Source: Flagellimonas pacifica (GTDB taxonomy: Bacteria; Bacteroidota; Bacteroidia; Flavobacteriales; Flavobacteriaceae). Taken from it: DNA of 64,000 nucleotides. A model generated the notes under the pieces. The model saw nothing but the letters and a program-made list of their open reading frames with translations. It ran no database searches and was not told where the DNA came from. The number at the start of each line of letters is the position of its first letter. Position 1 is the stretch's first letter. The stretch is from contig NZ_OBEH01000002.1 of NCBI RefSeq assembly GCF_900215465.1, positions 370,937 to 434,936 on the forward strand, read 5' to 3'. Both the position numbers and the translations under genes were made by a program. This document shows, in pieces, positions 52,685-62,119 of this stretch.

Positions 52685-54388
52685 TCCTTTTAAAGGAGGT
52701 TTTCGTAGAAAACCGTCAAAGCTTTCAATAAGTATGGCCAAGAAAATGACGAGCAAACAGCCAAAGGCATTCAACCATAAATAGGACATCCAATCCAAAT
52801 ACCAACCCAATATTACAATTACCTGGGTTACCAGAGCTGCGATAAAGACTGCGTTTCCTTTAACAAACTTGAAGAAGAAAGCCAATAGGAAAATCCCCAA
52901 TACATTACCGTAGAAAATAGAACCGATAATGTTGACCAGTTGTATTAAATTATCAAAAAGATTGGCAACACAAGCAATGAGTATTGCAATAATCCCCCAC
53001 AATAAAGTGAACCCTTTTGTGGCAAGGACATAGTGTTTTTCGCCCTTTTCTTCTTTCTGATTTCGTTTATATAGATCCAATGCTGTAATAGTACCAAGGG
53101 CATTTAGTTCAGATGCGGTTGATGACATGGCTGCCGAAAGTATTACCGCTAATAGCAATCCAATAAGTCCTGTTGGTAAATTGGTCAATATAAAGTGTAT
53201 AAAGACATAATCTTTGTCATTGGTTTCCACTGAATCATCTGCCTGTGATATTAAGGCCTTAGCGGCATTTCTGCTGGCTCTTTCTTTTTCATTTATTTTG
53301 ATTATATCATGTTTTGCCTGTTGTATAGCGTTGTATTCTTTTAGAGCATACGCCGCCGAGAAAGAGCTCTGGGCCATTCTTTTTTCTTGCTCCAGTTTTA
53401 GATGTCCTTCTTCCAATATTCTGTAATCCTCTATATATTCAGACCCCATTACGGCCTGCGTGGCAGCAGGGTTAAAATTAAGGGGAGAGGGATTGTATTG
53501 GTAAAATACAAACACCATAACACCCACAAGTAAAATGAAGAATTGCATTGGAATTTTTAAAATTCCATTGAAAATTAACCCCAGCTGGCTTTCCCGGATA
53601 GATTTTCCAGATAAATAGCGTTGCACCTGACTTTGATCTGTACCAAAATAGGCCAGGGCCAAAAAGAATCCCCCCGTAATACCACTCCAAAAAGTGTAAC
53701 GATTATTGGTGTCCAGACTAAAATCCAATATTTGAAGCTTGTTATTGGCACCGGCTATTTTAAGCGCTTCACCAAAAGAAACTCCGGTTGGAAGTGACCC
53801 CAAAATAAAAAAGAAGGCAAAGAACATGCCCACCATTATAATGAACATTTGTTGTTTTTGGGTAACGCTAACCGCTTTTGTTCCCCCAGAAACAGTATAA
53901 ATGATCACTAAAATCCCGATTATGACATTCAATGTGCGCAAATCCCATCCCAATACGGCGGATAGAATTATGGACGGGGCAAATATGGTAATACCAGCTG
54001 CCAATCCACGCTGAATCAAGAATAAAACGGCAGTTAAACTTCGGGTTTTTAAATCAAACCTTCCCTCCAGCATTTCATAAGCTGTAAATACCTTTAGTTT
54101 TTTATAAATTGGAATAAAGACCAAACAGATAAAGACCATGGCCAGGGGTAACCCAAAATAAAACTGAACAAAACCCATTCCATCATGAAAAGCTTGACCT
54201 GGAGTGGATAAAAATGTTATGGCACTGGCTTGGGTAGCCATAACAGAAAGGCCTATTGTCCACCACTTGGCGTCATTGCCACCACGCACATAATCATCAA
54301 CATTCTTGCTTCCCCGAGTTTTCCAAACACCATAACCAACAATGAACAATAGTGCACTACCAAGAACAATCCAATCTAATACGCCCAT
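52682..54388 (-). CDS. Sodium:solute symporter family protein
   Basis: 568 residues with about 13 hydrophobic helices. LSVMATQASAITFLSTPGQA and LILSAAMSSTASELNALGTI contain the sodium-site serines typical of SSS transporters. A hydrophilic helical insert (about 330-385; KLEQEKRMAQSSFSAAYALK) sits between helices 8 and 9. Substrates of close family members include sugars, sialic acid and amino acids. It forms an operon with the small membrane protein and the PIG-L deacetylase, which suggests an acetylated sugar derivative. Confidence 0.92.
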   Translation of the reverse strand: MGVLDWIVLGSALLFIVGYGVWKTRGSKNVDDYVRGGNDAKWWTIGLSVMATQASAITFLSTPGQAFHDGMGFVQFYFGLPLAMVFICLVFIPIYKKLKVFTAYEMLEGRFDLKTRSLTAVLFLIQRGLAAGITIFAPSIILSAVLGWDLRTLNVIIGILVIIYTVSGGTKAVSVTQKQQMFIIMVGMFFAFFFILGSLPTGVSFGEALKIAGANNKLQILDFSLDTNNRYTFWSGITGGFFLALAYFGTDQSQVQRYLSGKSIRESQLGLIFNGILKIPMQFFILLVGVMVFVFYQYNPSPLNFNPAATQAVMGSEYIEDYRILEEGHLKLEQEKRMAQSSFSAAYALKEYNAIQQAKHDIIKINEKERASRNAAKALISQADDSVETNDKDYVFIHFILTNLPTGLIGLLLAVILSAAMSSTASELNALGTITALDLYKRNQKEEKGEKHYVLATKGFTLLWGIIAILIACVANLFDNLIQLVNIIGSIFYGNVLGIFLLAFFFKFVKGNAVFIAALVTQVIVILGWYLDWMSYLWLNAFGCLLVIFLAILIESFDGFLRKPPLKG

Positions 54389-54395
54389 TAAGAGT

Positions 54396-54512
54396 TTAGT
54401 TATTTTGTGTCATTATAAAGTAGAAAATAATGATATATAGCACGTTAAGGATAATCACGATACTATACTCCCTTTTCCAGTTCATTTTATTGTCCATACT
54501 ATCCTTTGACAT
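54396..54512 (-). CDS. 38-residue membrane microprotein
   Basis: A small open frame fills the gap between the PIG-L and symporter genes. ATG at 54512 overlaps the end of the PIG-L gene by 14 nt and the stop is 7 nt before the symporter start. The translation is a charged head (MSKDSMDNKMNWKREYS) followed by one hydrophobic helix (IVIILNVLYIIIFYFIM) and TQNN. The tight fit to both neighbours, the typical charge-then-helix layout and the absence of competing frames support a real gene. It may be a small subunit or stabiliser of the symporter. Confidence 0.7.
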   Translation of the reverse strand: MSKDSMDNKMNWKREYSIVIILNVLYIIIFYFIMTQNN

Positions 54513-57030
54513 TGCTTTCAGTTTTCACTTCGCTTTTTCCTGCGGAAAGCATGTTTGCAAAAAGTTTGTACGCTCCTGAAACCCCCGCGGGTAATTCTCT
54601 AAAAAAGCTTAGACCGGTATAGATATAGTGGCCCTTTCCATGTGGGGCAACCAAAAGACTACCCTCCATGGGAGATTCACCTTCATCGTTCATTGAAAGT
54701 ATTGGTGTAAATTCTGAACTCCATTCTTTTGGAAAATACAACCCTCTTTCTTGAACCCATCCATCAAAATCATCCTCTTTAATGGTGTTCGGGAAATTGA
54801 CCAAGGCATGATTCGAAGCAATGATACTTACTTTGGCAGTTTCATCGGTCACTCGGTCTCTGGATAATGTTAAGGAATAAGGAGCAATGTTTTCAAATTG
54901 TTTGGCCCATCTACCCGCCGTATTGTATTGAACTATCATGTTTCCTCCATTCTCAACATAATCAAATAAAAGAGGTTGCTTAAACTTCAAATCTTCCACA
55001 ACGTTATAAGCTCTTATACCAACCACAACGGCATCGTATTTTTCCAAAGTTCCTTTTTGAATGTCTTTGGGATTAATAGTGTGTACTTGGTAGCCAATTT
55101 GTTCAAGACTTTCAGGCACTTTATCGCCTGCTCCAACAATATATCCAATATGCTCTCCAGATTTTTGAATGTTCATGCGAACTATCTTGGCCTCAGAAGG
55201 TAATAAAATGGATTGTTTGGGGATATGATCGTAATCAATCTCTACAAGTTCTTTATCATAAGATTTGCCATCAATCATAACTACGGAAGTAATAGTACCT
55301 TCACTATCTAACGCAGGTGGTGTTACCTTAAATATAACAGATCGTTCTTGTCCTTTTTGAGAAATTGTAAAAGCTGCACTTTTGGGCGAAGCATTCCACC
55401 CTGGGGGATGTTGTAATGATACTTTTCCAGAAACACTATCTCTTCCTGCCTTGACGCTTACAATTATTTCCTTAGCAGTAGAATCGGAAAATATCAAAAC
55501 CTTTTCATCAATTTTAGAGGTTACCTCTGGAAGAACTACAAAAGGCTCGTGTAACTCTCCTTTATCTGGCTTGGAGTAACGTCTTATGACTGGTTTTCTA
55601 AATGAAATTTCTGTACCATTGAAATCCAACTCAAATTGTGCAAAAAATGCACTTGGCGTTTCAGGTTTCCCAATAATGGTTTGATCATCTACTACGTACA
55701 TTCCAAGACTTCCAGATTTGTTTAACCAATAGGGACTGGAAATTGATGTAGTTGTTGGTACTTGAAGTTCAAGTTCAAAGTTTTCCTTTATGTTATTGCC
55801 CAAAACTTTATTTGGGCTCAGTTTTACATTCGCACCAATAATTTGGATTTCCTTTAGAGTGATAGTTTGTGAACTCCTGTTCAATGCTTCTACATTGATT
55901 TTGGCATTGCTTTCTGGAGTAGTGGAGGCCGATTCCGCATTGGCTTCCAAATATAGGCCTGTACAATCCAAAATAATGGATTTTAACTCTTCAGATTTTA
56001 AAGTTTTCCAATGCTCATCTTCAACATTTTGAAGCAGTTGATAGGCTTTCACCAAGTCAGGAATATGTTTTGAGGGATTCTTAAAATCAAAATTCTCCTC
56101 TATACTGTACAAAATATCTCCAATGGCCTTACCACCTTTAATTCTGGACCAAGTGGTGTTGATTCCATCAAACAAATTGTTATTAGCTGGTAAATCCCCT
56201 TTTAGCAATTCCACATATTCGTCTTGTGACCCTCGAGTTGTTACCCTTCCAAAACCTTGACATAAATGCTGACTACTCGCCATGGAGGCAATCTCATTAT
56301 TGGAAAGACCCAACTCAGGATAGTAAACACCGACATCCAATTTCACCATCTTGGATTTGTCTGCTTTTTCAAAATTTTCACGACTTCCATAAAACCACCA
56401 AGAAGTATTAAAAAACACTCTTTTGGGTTGCCAGGTTGAAGTGAGTTCCAATTGCTCAGGATATGCATTTGGATTATTGGTCAAATCAAAAGCCTCAACA
56501 CTTAGCATGGCCGATGAGGTATGGTGTCCGTGCGTAGAGCCAGGGGTTCTATGATCAAATCGGTTGATAATCACATCAGGCTTTAAGTTTCTGATGGCCC
56601 AGACCACGTCACCCAAAACCTTTTCCTTGTCCCAAATCTTAAGTGTTTCCTTTGGATGCTTTGAATATCCAAAATCATTGGCTCTGGTAAACCATTGTTC
56701 TCCTCCATCAATTCTTCTTGCTGCTAACAGTTCCTGTGTGCGGAGTACACCCAAAAGCTCTCTTAGCTCTGAACCTATAAGATTTTGCCCACCATCACCT
56801 CTAGTTAAGGACAGATATGCTGTTCTTGCCTTGTCATGATTAGACAAATAGGAAATCAGTCTTGTATTTTCATCATCCGGATGCGCAGCGATATAAAGTG
56901 CAGTACCTAGAAAGTTAAGTTTTTGGAGATTGTGATGAATTTCTGTGGATGAAGGTTTACTCGGCTTTTGGGCAACAGTATTGAAGGCAATAGTGAATAT
57001 AGTCAGTAAGCTGACCCAGAAGTTTCGCAT
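54499..57030 (-). CDS. PIG-L (LmbE) family deacetylase with C-terminal GATase/ThuA-like domain
   Basis: 843 residues from the Met of MRNFWVSLLTIF, which gives a signal peptide ending ...NTVAQ; an in-frame start 31 codons upstream disrupts it. The zinc site AHPDDENTR lies near residue 50, with GDGGQNLIGSEL and GSTHGHHTSS further on, as in GlcNAc-type deacetylases. The middle (about 380-600) is beta-rich, and the end (about 600-843) resembles a class I glutamine-amidotransferase-like/ThuA fold (YDAVVVGIRAYN ... VENGGNMIVQYNTAGRW). It is predicted to deacetylate an N-acetyl sugar in the periplasm, with uptake by the adjacent symporter. Confidence 0.88.
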   Translation of the reverse strand: MRNFWVSLLTIFTIAFNTVAQKPSKPSSTEIHHNLQKLNFLGTALYIAAHPDDENTRLISYLSNHDKARTAYLSLTRGDGGQNLIGSELRELLGVLRTQELLAARRIDGGEQWFTRANDFGYSKHPKETLKIWDKEKVLGDVVWAIRNLKPDVIINRFDHRTPGSTHGHHTSSAMLSVEAFDLTNNPNAYPEQLELTSTWQPKRVFFNTSWWFYGSRENFEKADKSKMVKLDVGVYYPELGLSNNEIASMASSQHLCQGFGRVTTRGSQDEYVELLKGDLPANNNLFDGINTTWSRIKGGKAIGDILYSIEENFDFKNPSKHIPDLVKAYQLLQNVEDEHWKTLKSEELKSIILDCTGLYLEANAESASTTPESNAKINVEALNRSSQTITLKEIQIIGANVKLSPNKVLGNNIKENFELELQVPTTTSISSPYWLNKSGSLGMYVVDDQTIIGKPETPSAFFAQFELDFNGTEISFRKPVIRRYSKPDKGELHEPFVVLPEVTSKIDEKVLIFSDSTAKEIIVSVKAGRDSVSGKVSLQHPPGWNASPKSAAFTISQKGQERSVIFKVTPPALDSEGTITSVVMIDGKSYDKELVEIDYDHIPKQSILLPSEAKIVRMNIQKSGEHIGYIVGAGDKVPESLEQIGYQVHTINPKDIQKGTLEKYDAVVVGIRAYNVVEDLKFKQPLLFDYVENGGNMIVQYNTAGRWAKQFENIAPYSLTLSRDRVTDETAKVSIIASNHALVNFPNTIKEDDFDGWVQERGLYFPKEWSSEFTPILSMNDEGESPMEGSLLVAPHGKGHYIYTGLSFFRELPAGVSGAYKLFANMLSAGKSEVKTESNVKG

Positions 57031-57129
57031 AGGGTGGTTTTTAGCAGTTGCACCAAATATAGAAAGTTTAGAACCAGACAGAATGGAATTTAGAACATCT
57101 TTAACAGGGTATACTTGTGTCAAAGTAGG

Positions 57130-58092
57130 TTATAGCCCCAAGCTATCCCTTAGTACAAGGTCTTTATTTTCGTTTTGCCCCCAGTAAGCAGATTTCATTG
57201 ATTTTAGTTTGGTTGCCTTGGTTGTCATGACCTTAGCATTTGCTCCAAAACCACTTTTAAAATCCTCCGTCCAACTTTCAATGGTATAAGGAAATTTGGA
57301 GGTAAAGTTGATTGTCAAGGTCCTTTCAAGACCTGGATAGGTTATGATGTAACTGGTGACCCCATTTTGAGTGGACAAATCCGCTACCGCATTATAGGCT
57401 TTAAGCTTTTTATGACGCAATCTGATATATTCCAGTGAAGGAATTATCTTGAGGTTTCCTGTGGGTAGGTCCGAAGGGTTTATCCTAATTTTGGTCCATA
57501 TTTCATTTTCAAGCAAATCTTTTTCCAATGACAGGTTTTCGTCAGCTTCACTTTCAAAATAAGAATGAGAGGTAAATTCAAACTGCTCCCTGTTGTTAAT
57601 TTGAGAATATACATGCCCACACCACTCTTGCATAGACAGACTGGTTTTTGTAGCATGCTGATTGTCATACACAGGATAAAAAGTGCTGCTCATAACAGAG
57701 TATGGGTATATTCCGGTCAAGAACTTCTTTGTTGCATTTATCTTTAAAACGTTTACATTATCAGAGTTTTTCCCATCTGCTTTGACTTGCTTTTTGGGTA
57801 AGAAGGGTTCTGTAACATAAATAAGAACTGAATGCCCTTCCCTTATTTGTCCATATCTGGCTTGTTCCAATTCATATGAGGTTATTTCCGCCTTGCCACC
57901 ATACCAATATTTTTTAAAATCTTCGGATAGCGGTTTCTTTGGTAGTTTTTCTTTTATTGCAGTTGATGTGTCAATTGTGTTTAACGCAAGTTCTTTGGAG
58001 TCTCGTTCAGTGGAACGGTCTTTGCATCCAAAAAATAAGGCTGTTGAAATAAGAGAGGTGAGCAAGAAAATTTTGGCAGGGAAATTCTTCAT
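57130..58092 (-). CDS. Lipoprotein of unknown function
   Basis: 320 residues, lipobox ending ALFFGC (Cys23). The soluble part has KYWYGGKAEITSYELEQARY near residue 65 and MQEWCGHVYSQ in the middle; no catalytic motif was recognised. Homologues in Flavobacteriaceae are sometimes labelled septum formation inhibitor Maf, which this sequence does not support: it lacks the SGSPRR and nucleotide-binding motifs, while a true Maf is encoded at 59678. It lies 99 bp upstream of the PIG-L gene on the same strand and may share its transcript. Confidence 0.75.
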   Translation of the reverse strand: MKNFPAKIFLLTSLISTALFFGCKDRSTERDSKELALNTIDTSTAIKEKLPKKPLSEDFKKYWYGGKAEITSYELEQARYGQIREGHSVLIYVTEPFLPKKQVKADGKNSDNVNVLKINATKKFLTGIYPYSVMSSTFYPVYDNQHATKTSLSMQEWCGHVYSQINNREQFEFTSHSYFESEADENLSLEKDLLENEIWTKIRINPSDLPTGNLKIIPSLEYIRLRHKKLKAYNAVADLSTQNGVTSYIITYPGLERTLTINFTSKFPYTIESWTEDFKSGFGANAKVMTTKATKLKSMKSAYWGQNENKDLVLRDSLGL

Positions 58093-58150
58093 CTTAACAA
58101 TTTTAGTTAAAGTTAATCAAGTAAAAGGGAAGGGCAATAGACCTTAACAT

Positions 58151-58180
58151 TTTGTAAAGCAACGTAATTGCGTAGTTTTG
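58151..58180 (+). promoter_or_regulatory. Flavobacterial promoter of the U32 peptidase gene
   Basis: TTTG (58151-58154), 18 nt, then TAGTTTTG (58173-58180), matching the -33/-7 consensus; the ATG at 58195 follows by 14 nt. Confidence 0.7.
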
Positions 58181-58194
58181 CAAAAAAAATAGGT

Positions 58195-59439
58195 ATGCAG
58201 CAAATAGAGTTAATGGCCCCCGCTGGGAACTTTGAATCCTTACAGGCAGCGTTAGACAATGGGGCGGACTCCATTTATTTTGGAGTGGAGCAATTGAATA
58301 TGAGGGCGAGGGCTACCATGAACTTCACCCTGGAAGATTTACCGGAGATTGCCAAGAGGTGTAATGCCAAGAATGTAAGGACATATCTTACCTTGAACAC
58401 CATCATTTATGACCACGATCTTTCCATTGTTAAAACGCTTTTAAAAAAAGCAAAGGAAGTTGGTCTTACAGCAATTATTGCAATGGACCAAGCTGTAATA
58501 GCGGCAGCTCGAGAATTGGGTTTAGAGGTTCATATATCTACGCAGATCAATGTTACCAATATTGAAACTGTAAAGTTTTATGCCATGTTTGCTGATACCA
58601 TGGTACTAAGCCGTGAATTAAGTTTAAGACAGGTTGAGAAAATCACTGAACAAATTGAAAAAGAACAGGTTAAGGGGCCTTCTGGAAGATTGGTGGAGAT
58701 TGAGATTTTTGGGCATGGTGCCTTGTGTATGGCGGTTTCGGGAAAATGTTACATGAGTTTACATTCGTACAACTCATCAGCTAACAGAGGGGCATGCAAA
58801 CAGAATTGCCGCAAAAAATATACAGTTATAGATCAAGAGACCGGTTTTGAAATGGAACTGGATAACGAATACATCATGTCACCCAAAGATTTGTGTACTA
58901 TAGACTTTTTGGATCAAGTGGCAGATGCAGGAATCAAGGTTTTGAAGATAGAGGGTAGGGGTAGAGCTCCTGAATATGTGGCAAAGGTGATTAAATGTTA
59001 TCGAGAGGCTATAGATAGTCTTCATAACGGCACTTATGACAAGGAGAAAGTGATTTCATGGATGCAGGAGTTGGAAAAGGTCTATAATCGTGGTTTTTGG
59101 AGCGGATATTATCTCGGTCAAAAATTAGGGGAGTGGAGTACTATTCCTGGATCATCAGCTACCCAAAAGAAAATCTATATAGGAAAAGGAGTGCACTATT
59201 TTCCAAAATCCAATATTGGAGAGTTTAAAATTGAGGCTTATGATATTTCTTTGGGAGATAATATTTTGATCACTGGCCCTACAACTGGTGCACAGGAGTT
59301 GGAGGTTACTGAAATGTTGGTGAACGATGACAAACTGTCCAAAGGACAGAAAGGAGATTCAGTCACTATTCCTTTGGATTTTAGAATACGGCCATCAGAC
59401 AAGCTTTACAAAATAGTAGAAAACAAGGTTGAAGCTTAA
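58195..59439 (+). CDS. U32 family peptidase / tRNA-hydroxylation type protein (TrhP-like)
   Basis: 414 residues from the ATG at 58195; an upstream in-frame start would precede the promoter. IELMAPAGNFESLQAALDNG is the U32 opening, followed by GADSIYFGVEQLNMRAR, HISTQINVTN, VLSRELSL, and the Cys cluster GHGALCMAVSGKCYMSLHSY / NRGACKQNCRKKY that holds an iron-sulfur cluster in this family. YegQ/TrhP members make 5-hydroxyuridine in tRNA using prephenate; others act in ubiquinone synthesis. The overlapping ferredoxin gene supports a redox-dependent RNA-modification role rather than proteolysis. Confidence 0.92.
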   Translation: MQQIELMAPAGNFESLQAALDNGADSIYFGVEQLNMRARATMNFTLEDLPEIAKRCNAKNVRTYLTLNTIIYDHDLSIVKTLLKKAKEVGLTAIIAMDQAVIAAARELGLEVHISTQINVTNIETVKFYAMFADTMVLSRELSLRQVEKITEQIEKEQVKGPSGRLVEIEIFGHGALCMAVSGKCYMSLHSYNSSANRGACKQNCRKKYTVIDQETGFEMELDNEYIMSPKDLCTIDFLDQVADAGIKVLKIEGRGRAPEYVAKVIKCYREAIDSLHNGTYDKEKVISWMQELEKVYNRGFWSGYYLGQKLGEWSTIPGSSATQKKIYIGKGVHYFPKSNIGEFKIEAYDISLGDNILITGPTTGAQELEVTEMLVNDDKLSKGQKGDSVTIPLDFRIRPSDKLYKIVENKVEA

Positions 59440-59669
59440 TGGTAGTGGTTACCTTACAGCGCGACAAGTGCATTGGGTGTAACTATTGTGTGGAAATGGC
59501 TCCTGAGCAGTTTGCTATGTCCAAAAAAGATGGCAAATCTGTGTTATTGCGATCAAAGGACAAAAAGGGATTCCATACCATTAAATCCCATGATGATGTT
59601 ATTTATGATAATTGTGAAAAAGCATCAAAAGCTTGCCCAGTGAAGATTATTGATGTTAAACAGGTGTAG
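59439..59669 (+). CDS. 4Fe-4S ferredoxin
   Basis: 76 residues. Cys11, Cys14, Cys17 (CIGCNYC) and Cys66 followed by Pro bind one [4Fe-4S] cluster; Cys59 is an extra cysteine. It overlaps the U32 stop by 1 nt, so it is made together with that protein and may supply it with electrons. Confidence 0.92.
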   Translation: MVVVTLQRDKCIGCNYCVEMAPEQFAMSKKDGKSVLLRSKDKKGFHTIKSHDDVIYDNCEKASKACPVKIIDVKQV

Positions 59670-59677
59670 TTATGGAA

Positions 59678-60283
59678 TTAATGGTTTAATGCCAATTCCG
59701 TTAAAGTTTGATAGACCAATTGGGTTGGGAGCCCTACTACATTTGTGTAAGAACCCTTTATTTCAGAAATACCTATCATTCCGATCCATTCCTGAATGCC
59801 ATAGGCGCCGGCTTTATCAAAAGGTTTGCATTGCTCAATATAAAAGTTGATTTCTTCATCCGTGAAATCCTTGAATTTAACCAAGGTAGTGGCACTGACC
59901 GTTTTTTGACGTTGTATGGTGGTGAAACACACAGATGTAATTACTTCATGCCAATCACCTGACAAGGTCCGCAGCATTTCAAAAGCTTCTTGCTTACTTG
60001 AAGCTTTGGCCAAAGAAGTGTCCTTGTACCAAACTACGGTATCGGAGGTAAGTACAATTTCATTTTCTTGTAATTCTTCTTTAAAGGGGTCTGCCTTTAA
60101 TTTTGCCAGATAGCTTGAAATTTCCTTTCCCTTTAAGTTATCTGGATAAATTTCTTCTACAGATTTTGGTCGAACCTCGAAATCCAATCCCATTTCTTCC
60201 AAGAACATTTTACGTCTTGGAGAACCAGAGCCTAAAATTAGTTTGCGCCCTTTAAGTTTTTGATTGAGAGGACTCTTAGTCAT
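59678..60283 (-). CDS. Maf family nucleotide pyrophosphatase
   Basis: 201 residues. LILGSGSPRRKMFLEEMGLD is the Maf signature, with EIVLTSDTVVWYKD carrying the catalytic Asp and KAGAYGIQEWIGM near the end. Maf proteins hydrolyse non-canonical or pyrimidine nucleoside triphosphates. Start overlaps the KdsC-like stop by 8 nt, part of a three-gene operon with DUF2520. Confidence 0.95.
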   Translation of the reverse strand: MTKSPLNQKLKGRKLILGSGSPRRKMFLEEMGLDFEVRPKSVEEIYPDNLKGKEISSYLAKLKADPFKEELQENEIVLTSDTVVWYKDTSLAKASSKQEAFEMLRTLSGDWHEVITSVCFTTIQRQKTVSATTLVKFKDFTDEEINFYIEQCKPFDKAGAYGIQEWIGMIGISEIKGSYTNVVGLPTQLVYQTLTELALNH

Positions 60284-60803
60284 TTTTAGAACTGAAGTTA
60301 TCGTTCCAATCCCCCCTAACCTTCAATACTTGCTCTATAATGTCCCTGACGCATCCATCACCGCCATTTTTATGGGAAACATAGTCAGAAATGGCTTTCA
60401 CCTCAGCAACGGCATTTTGTGGAGATGTTGCCAATGCCACCATTTTCATAGGAGGAATATCGGGAAGGTCATCACCCATGTACAACACATTTTCCGAGTC
60501 AATATTATAAACATCCAAGTACTCTTCCAATGGATCTTGTTTATGATGGGCTCCCAAATAAATATCTGTTACCCCAAGTCCCTTTAAGCGTTCTTTTACG
60601 CCTTCATTGGTTCCTCCAGAAATGATACATACGTTATACCCCTTTTGCAGAGCGGTTTTGAGAGCATATCCATCTTTTACATTCATTTTACGGAGTAGCT
60701 CCCCGTCAGATGTTATCAAAATGGAACCATCAGTGAATACGCCATCCACATCAAAAACAAATGTGGTGATATTGCTCAATAGCTCCTTATAATTTTTCTT
60801 CAT
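60276..60803 (-). CDS. KdsC-type HAD phosphatase
   Basis: 175 residues. FVFDVDGVFTDGSI has the HAD nucleophile pair, CIISGGTNEGVKERLKGLG motif II, and YMGDDLPDIPPMKMVALAT motif IV; the cap is absent, as in KdsC tetramers. KdsC removes phosphate from KDO-8-phosphate in lipopolysaccharide synthesis; some members act on related nonulosonates. No other KDO genes are in the window. Confidence 0.9.
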   Translation of the reverse strand: MKKNYKELLSNITTFVFDVDGVFTDGSILITSDGELLRKMNVKDGYALKTALQKGYNVCIISGGTNEGVKERLKGLGVTDIYLGAHHKQDPLEEYLDVYNIDSENVLYMGDDLPDIPPMKMVALATSPQNAVAEVKAISDYVSHKNGGDGCVRDIIEQVLKVRGDWNDNFSSKND

Positions 60804-61548
60804 ACATTTTTGTTATGGCTTCACTGAATAAAATGTAAAGTTCGGTTTGTTTTTTGTTTTTTAATAGATTCAGATGACTTTCTATACTTTTTTTATCTCC
60901 TCTTCTTGCCGGGCCCGTTTGTGCATCTTTTGGTGGTATATATTGCACTTTGTCTGCAGTTTCTTTTATCAAAGGTTTTAATAGGGAAAAAGATAGCCCG
61001 GAGTCTTTGCAAAGATCCTTGCTAATTTGATAAAGATGATTGGTGAAATTATTGGAAAAAACAGCTGCAAGGTGAAGTTTTTTTCTTTGTTCAGAAGTAA
61101 TCTCATGAACATGGTCAGACATAGAACTTGCCAATTTGTTTAGTTCAATCAGGTCCGATTTTTGTTTAGCCTCAATACAAATAGGGATAGATTTGAAATC
61201 TAGGGTTTTACCTTTGGTAAAGGTCTGAAGTGGATAGAAAATGCCAGCATTTTTGGAAGCTATGTCATCAATGCTAATAGCTCCTGATGTGTGAACTATT
61301 ATCCCTTTTTTGTTTGATAGTAATTTGGAAACAGGGGCAATGGCCATATCGTTTACTGCAATAATATAAATGGCAGCATCTTTGATAGTTTTTGGATCAG
61401 AACATGTTTCGGTATATGCGCTGAACTTTTTTAAAGACTCCGAATTTCTTCCGTATACCTGTGTCACCTGTACGGAATCTTTAGAGGAGAAAGCCTTAAA
61501 TAAGTGCTCGGCTACATTTCCTGTCCCTAAAATGATGACATCTTGCAT
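60787..61548 (-). CDS. Rossmann-fold and DUF2520 domain protein
   Basis: About 253 residues from the Met of MQDVIILGTGNVAEHLF; an in-frame start 9 codons upstream adds an unlikely leader. The NAD(P)-binding GTGNVAEH loop is followed by YIIAVNDMAIAPVS, IIVHTSGAISIDDI and a helical DUF2520 C-terminal half (LHLAAVFSNNFTNHLYQISK, YIPPKDAQTGPARRGDKKSI). It resembles pyrroline-5-carboxylate reductase-like dehydrogenases; substrate unknown. It overlaps the KdsC-like gene by 17 nt. Confidence 0.9.
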   Translation of the reverse strand: MQDVIILGTGNVAEHLFKAFSSKDSVQVTQVYGRNSESLKKFSAYTETCSDPKTIKDAAIYIIAVNDMAIAPVSKLLSNKKGIIVHTSGAISIDDIASKNAGIFYPLQTFTKGKTLDFKSIPICIEAKQKSDLIELNKLASSMSDHVHEITSEQRKKLHLAAVFSNNFTNHLYQISKDLCKDSGLSFSLLKPLIKETADKVQYIPPKDAQTGPARRGDKKSIESHLNLLKNKKQTELYILFSEAITKMYEEKL

Positions 61549-61587
61549 ATTGCAAAAATAACCAATGCCGGGCAACGGTTAATAAAA

Positions 61588-61610
61588 AAAGCCGTCAAGT
61601 TATGACGGCT
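61588..61610 (-). terminator. Terminator of the His-rich lipoprotein gene
   Basis: On the minus strand AGCCGTCATA / TTGACGGC is followed by a run of T, 20 bp after the stop at 61631. Confidence 0.85.
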
Positions 61611-61630
61611 CTACCAAAAGAACAATAGGA

Positions 61631-62014
61631 TTATGCACAGGCTACAGTTACATCATGTCTATGAGCACTTCCGCTGGTGGACTCAACAGTAATTTGATTA
61701 TTTGCCTTTAAGGCGGCAAAATGATCTGCAGTTAAATTTACATTATGATTATGCCCAGACCCTCCTTGTATGGAATATTCCTTTGCTACTCCGGCATCTA
61801 TATCGGCTTTCGGAACAATAAGGGTATGTCCGTGATTGCGGCTTATTGTAATGGCATTGGCACCATTTGCCGTGCAATCTCTTGCACTTGGGTCAATATC
61901 AGGATTTCCATTGGTGCTGTCGTCATTTGAGCAACTTAAAATTGAATAGGCAGGTAAAGCAACCAGTAATGCTCCCGTTGTTTTTTTAATAAAAGTTTTT
62001 CTGTTCATTTTCAT
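61631..62014 (-). CDS. His-rich lipoprotein of the ECF-sigma cluster
   Basis: 127 residues. A lipobox SILSC (Cys28) follows a basic and hydrophobic leader. The mature part ends with two His motifs, SGHNHNVNL and SAHRHDVTVACA, plus an HGHT, well suited to binding a metal such as copper or zinc. Two further cysteines (RDCTANG and VACA) might form a disulfide. It lies 105 bp after the DoxX gene on the same strand and is probably on the same transcript. Confidence 0.8.
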   Translation of the reverse strand: MKMNRKTFIKKTTGALLVALPAYSILSCSNDDSTNGNPDIDPSARDCTANGANAITISRNHGHTLIVPKADIDAGVAKEYSIQGGSGHNHNVNLTADHFAALKANNQITVESTSGSAHRHDVTVACA

Positions 62015-62040
62015 AATATCTGTTTTAAAATAAATTGATA

Positions 62041-62049
62041 TTTTGTAAC
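62041..62049. promoter_or_regulatory. TTTTGTAAC motif between lipoprotein and DoxX genes
   Basis: Same 9-mer as half of the palindrome at 62541-62558. The -10-like partner at N17 is weak here (TCTGTAAA), so this may be a half operator or chance. Confidence 0.3.
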
Positions 62050-62119
62050 ATGTTGATTATTAGTTGTCTGTAAATTAAAAACCTAACAATATTTTTATCA
62101 AAAGTTGTTGGTTTATGTG

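Noticed and set aside
57130..58092. Maf/septum formation inhibitor assignment
   Set aside because: No Maf motifs; it is a lipoprotein, and the real Maf gene is at 59678-60283.
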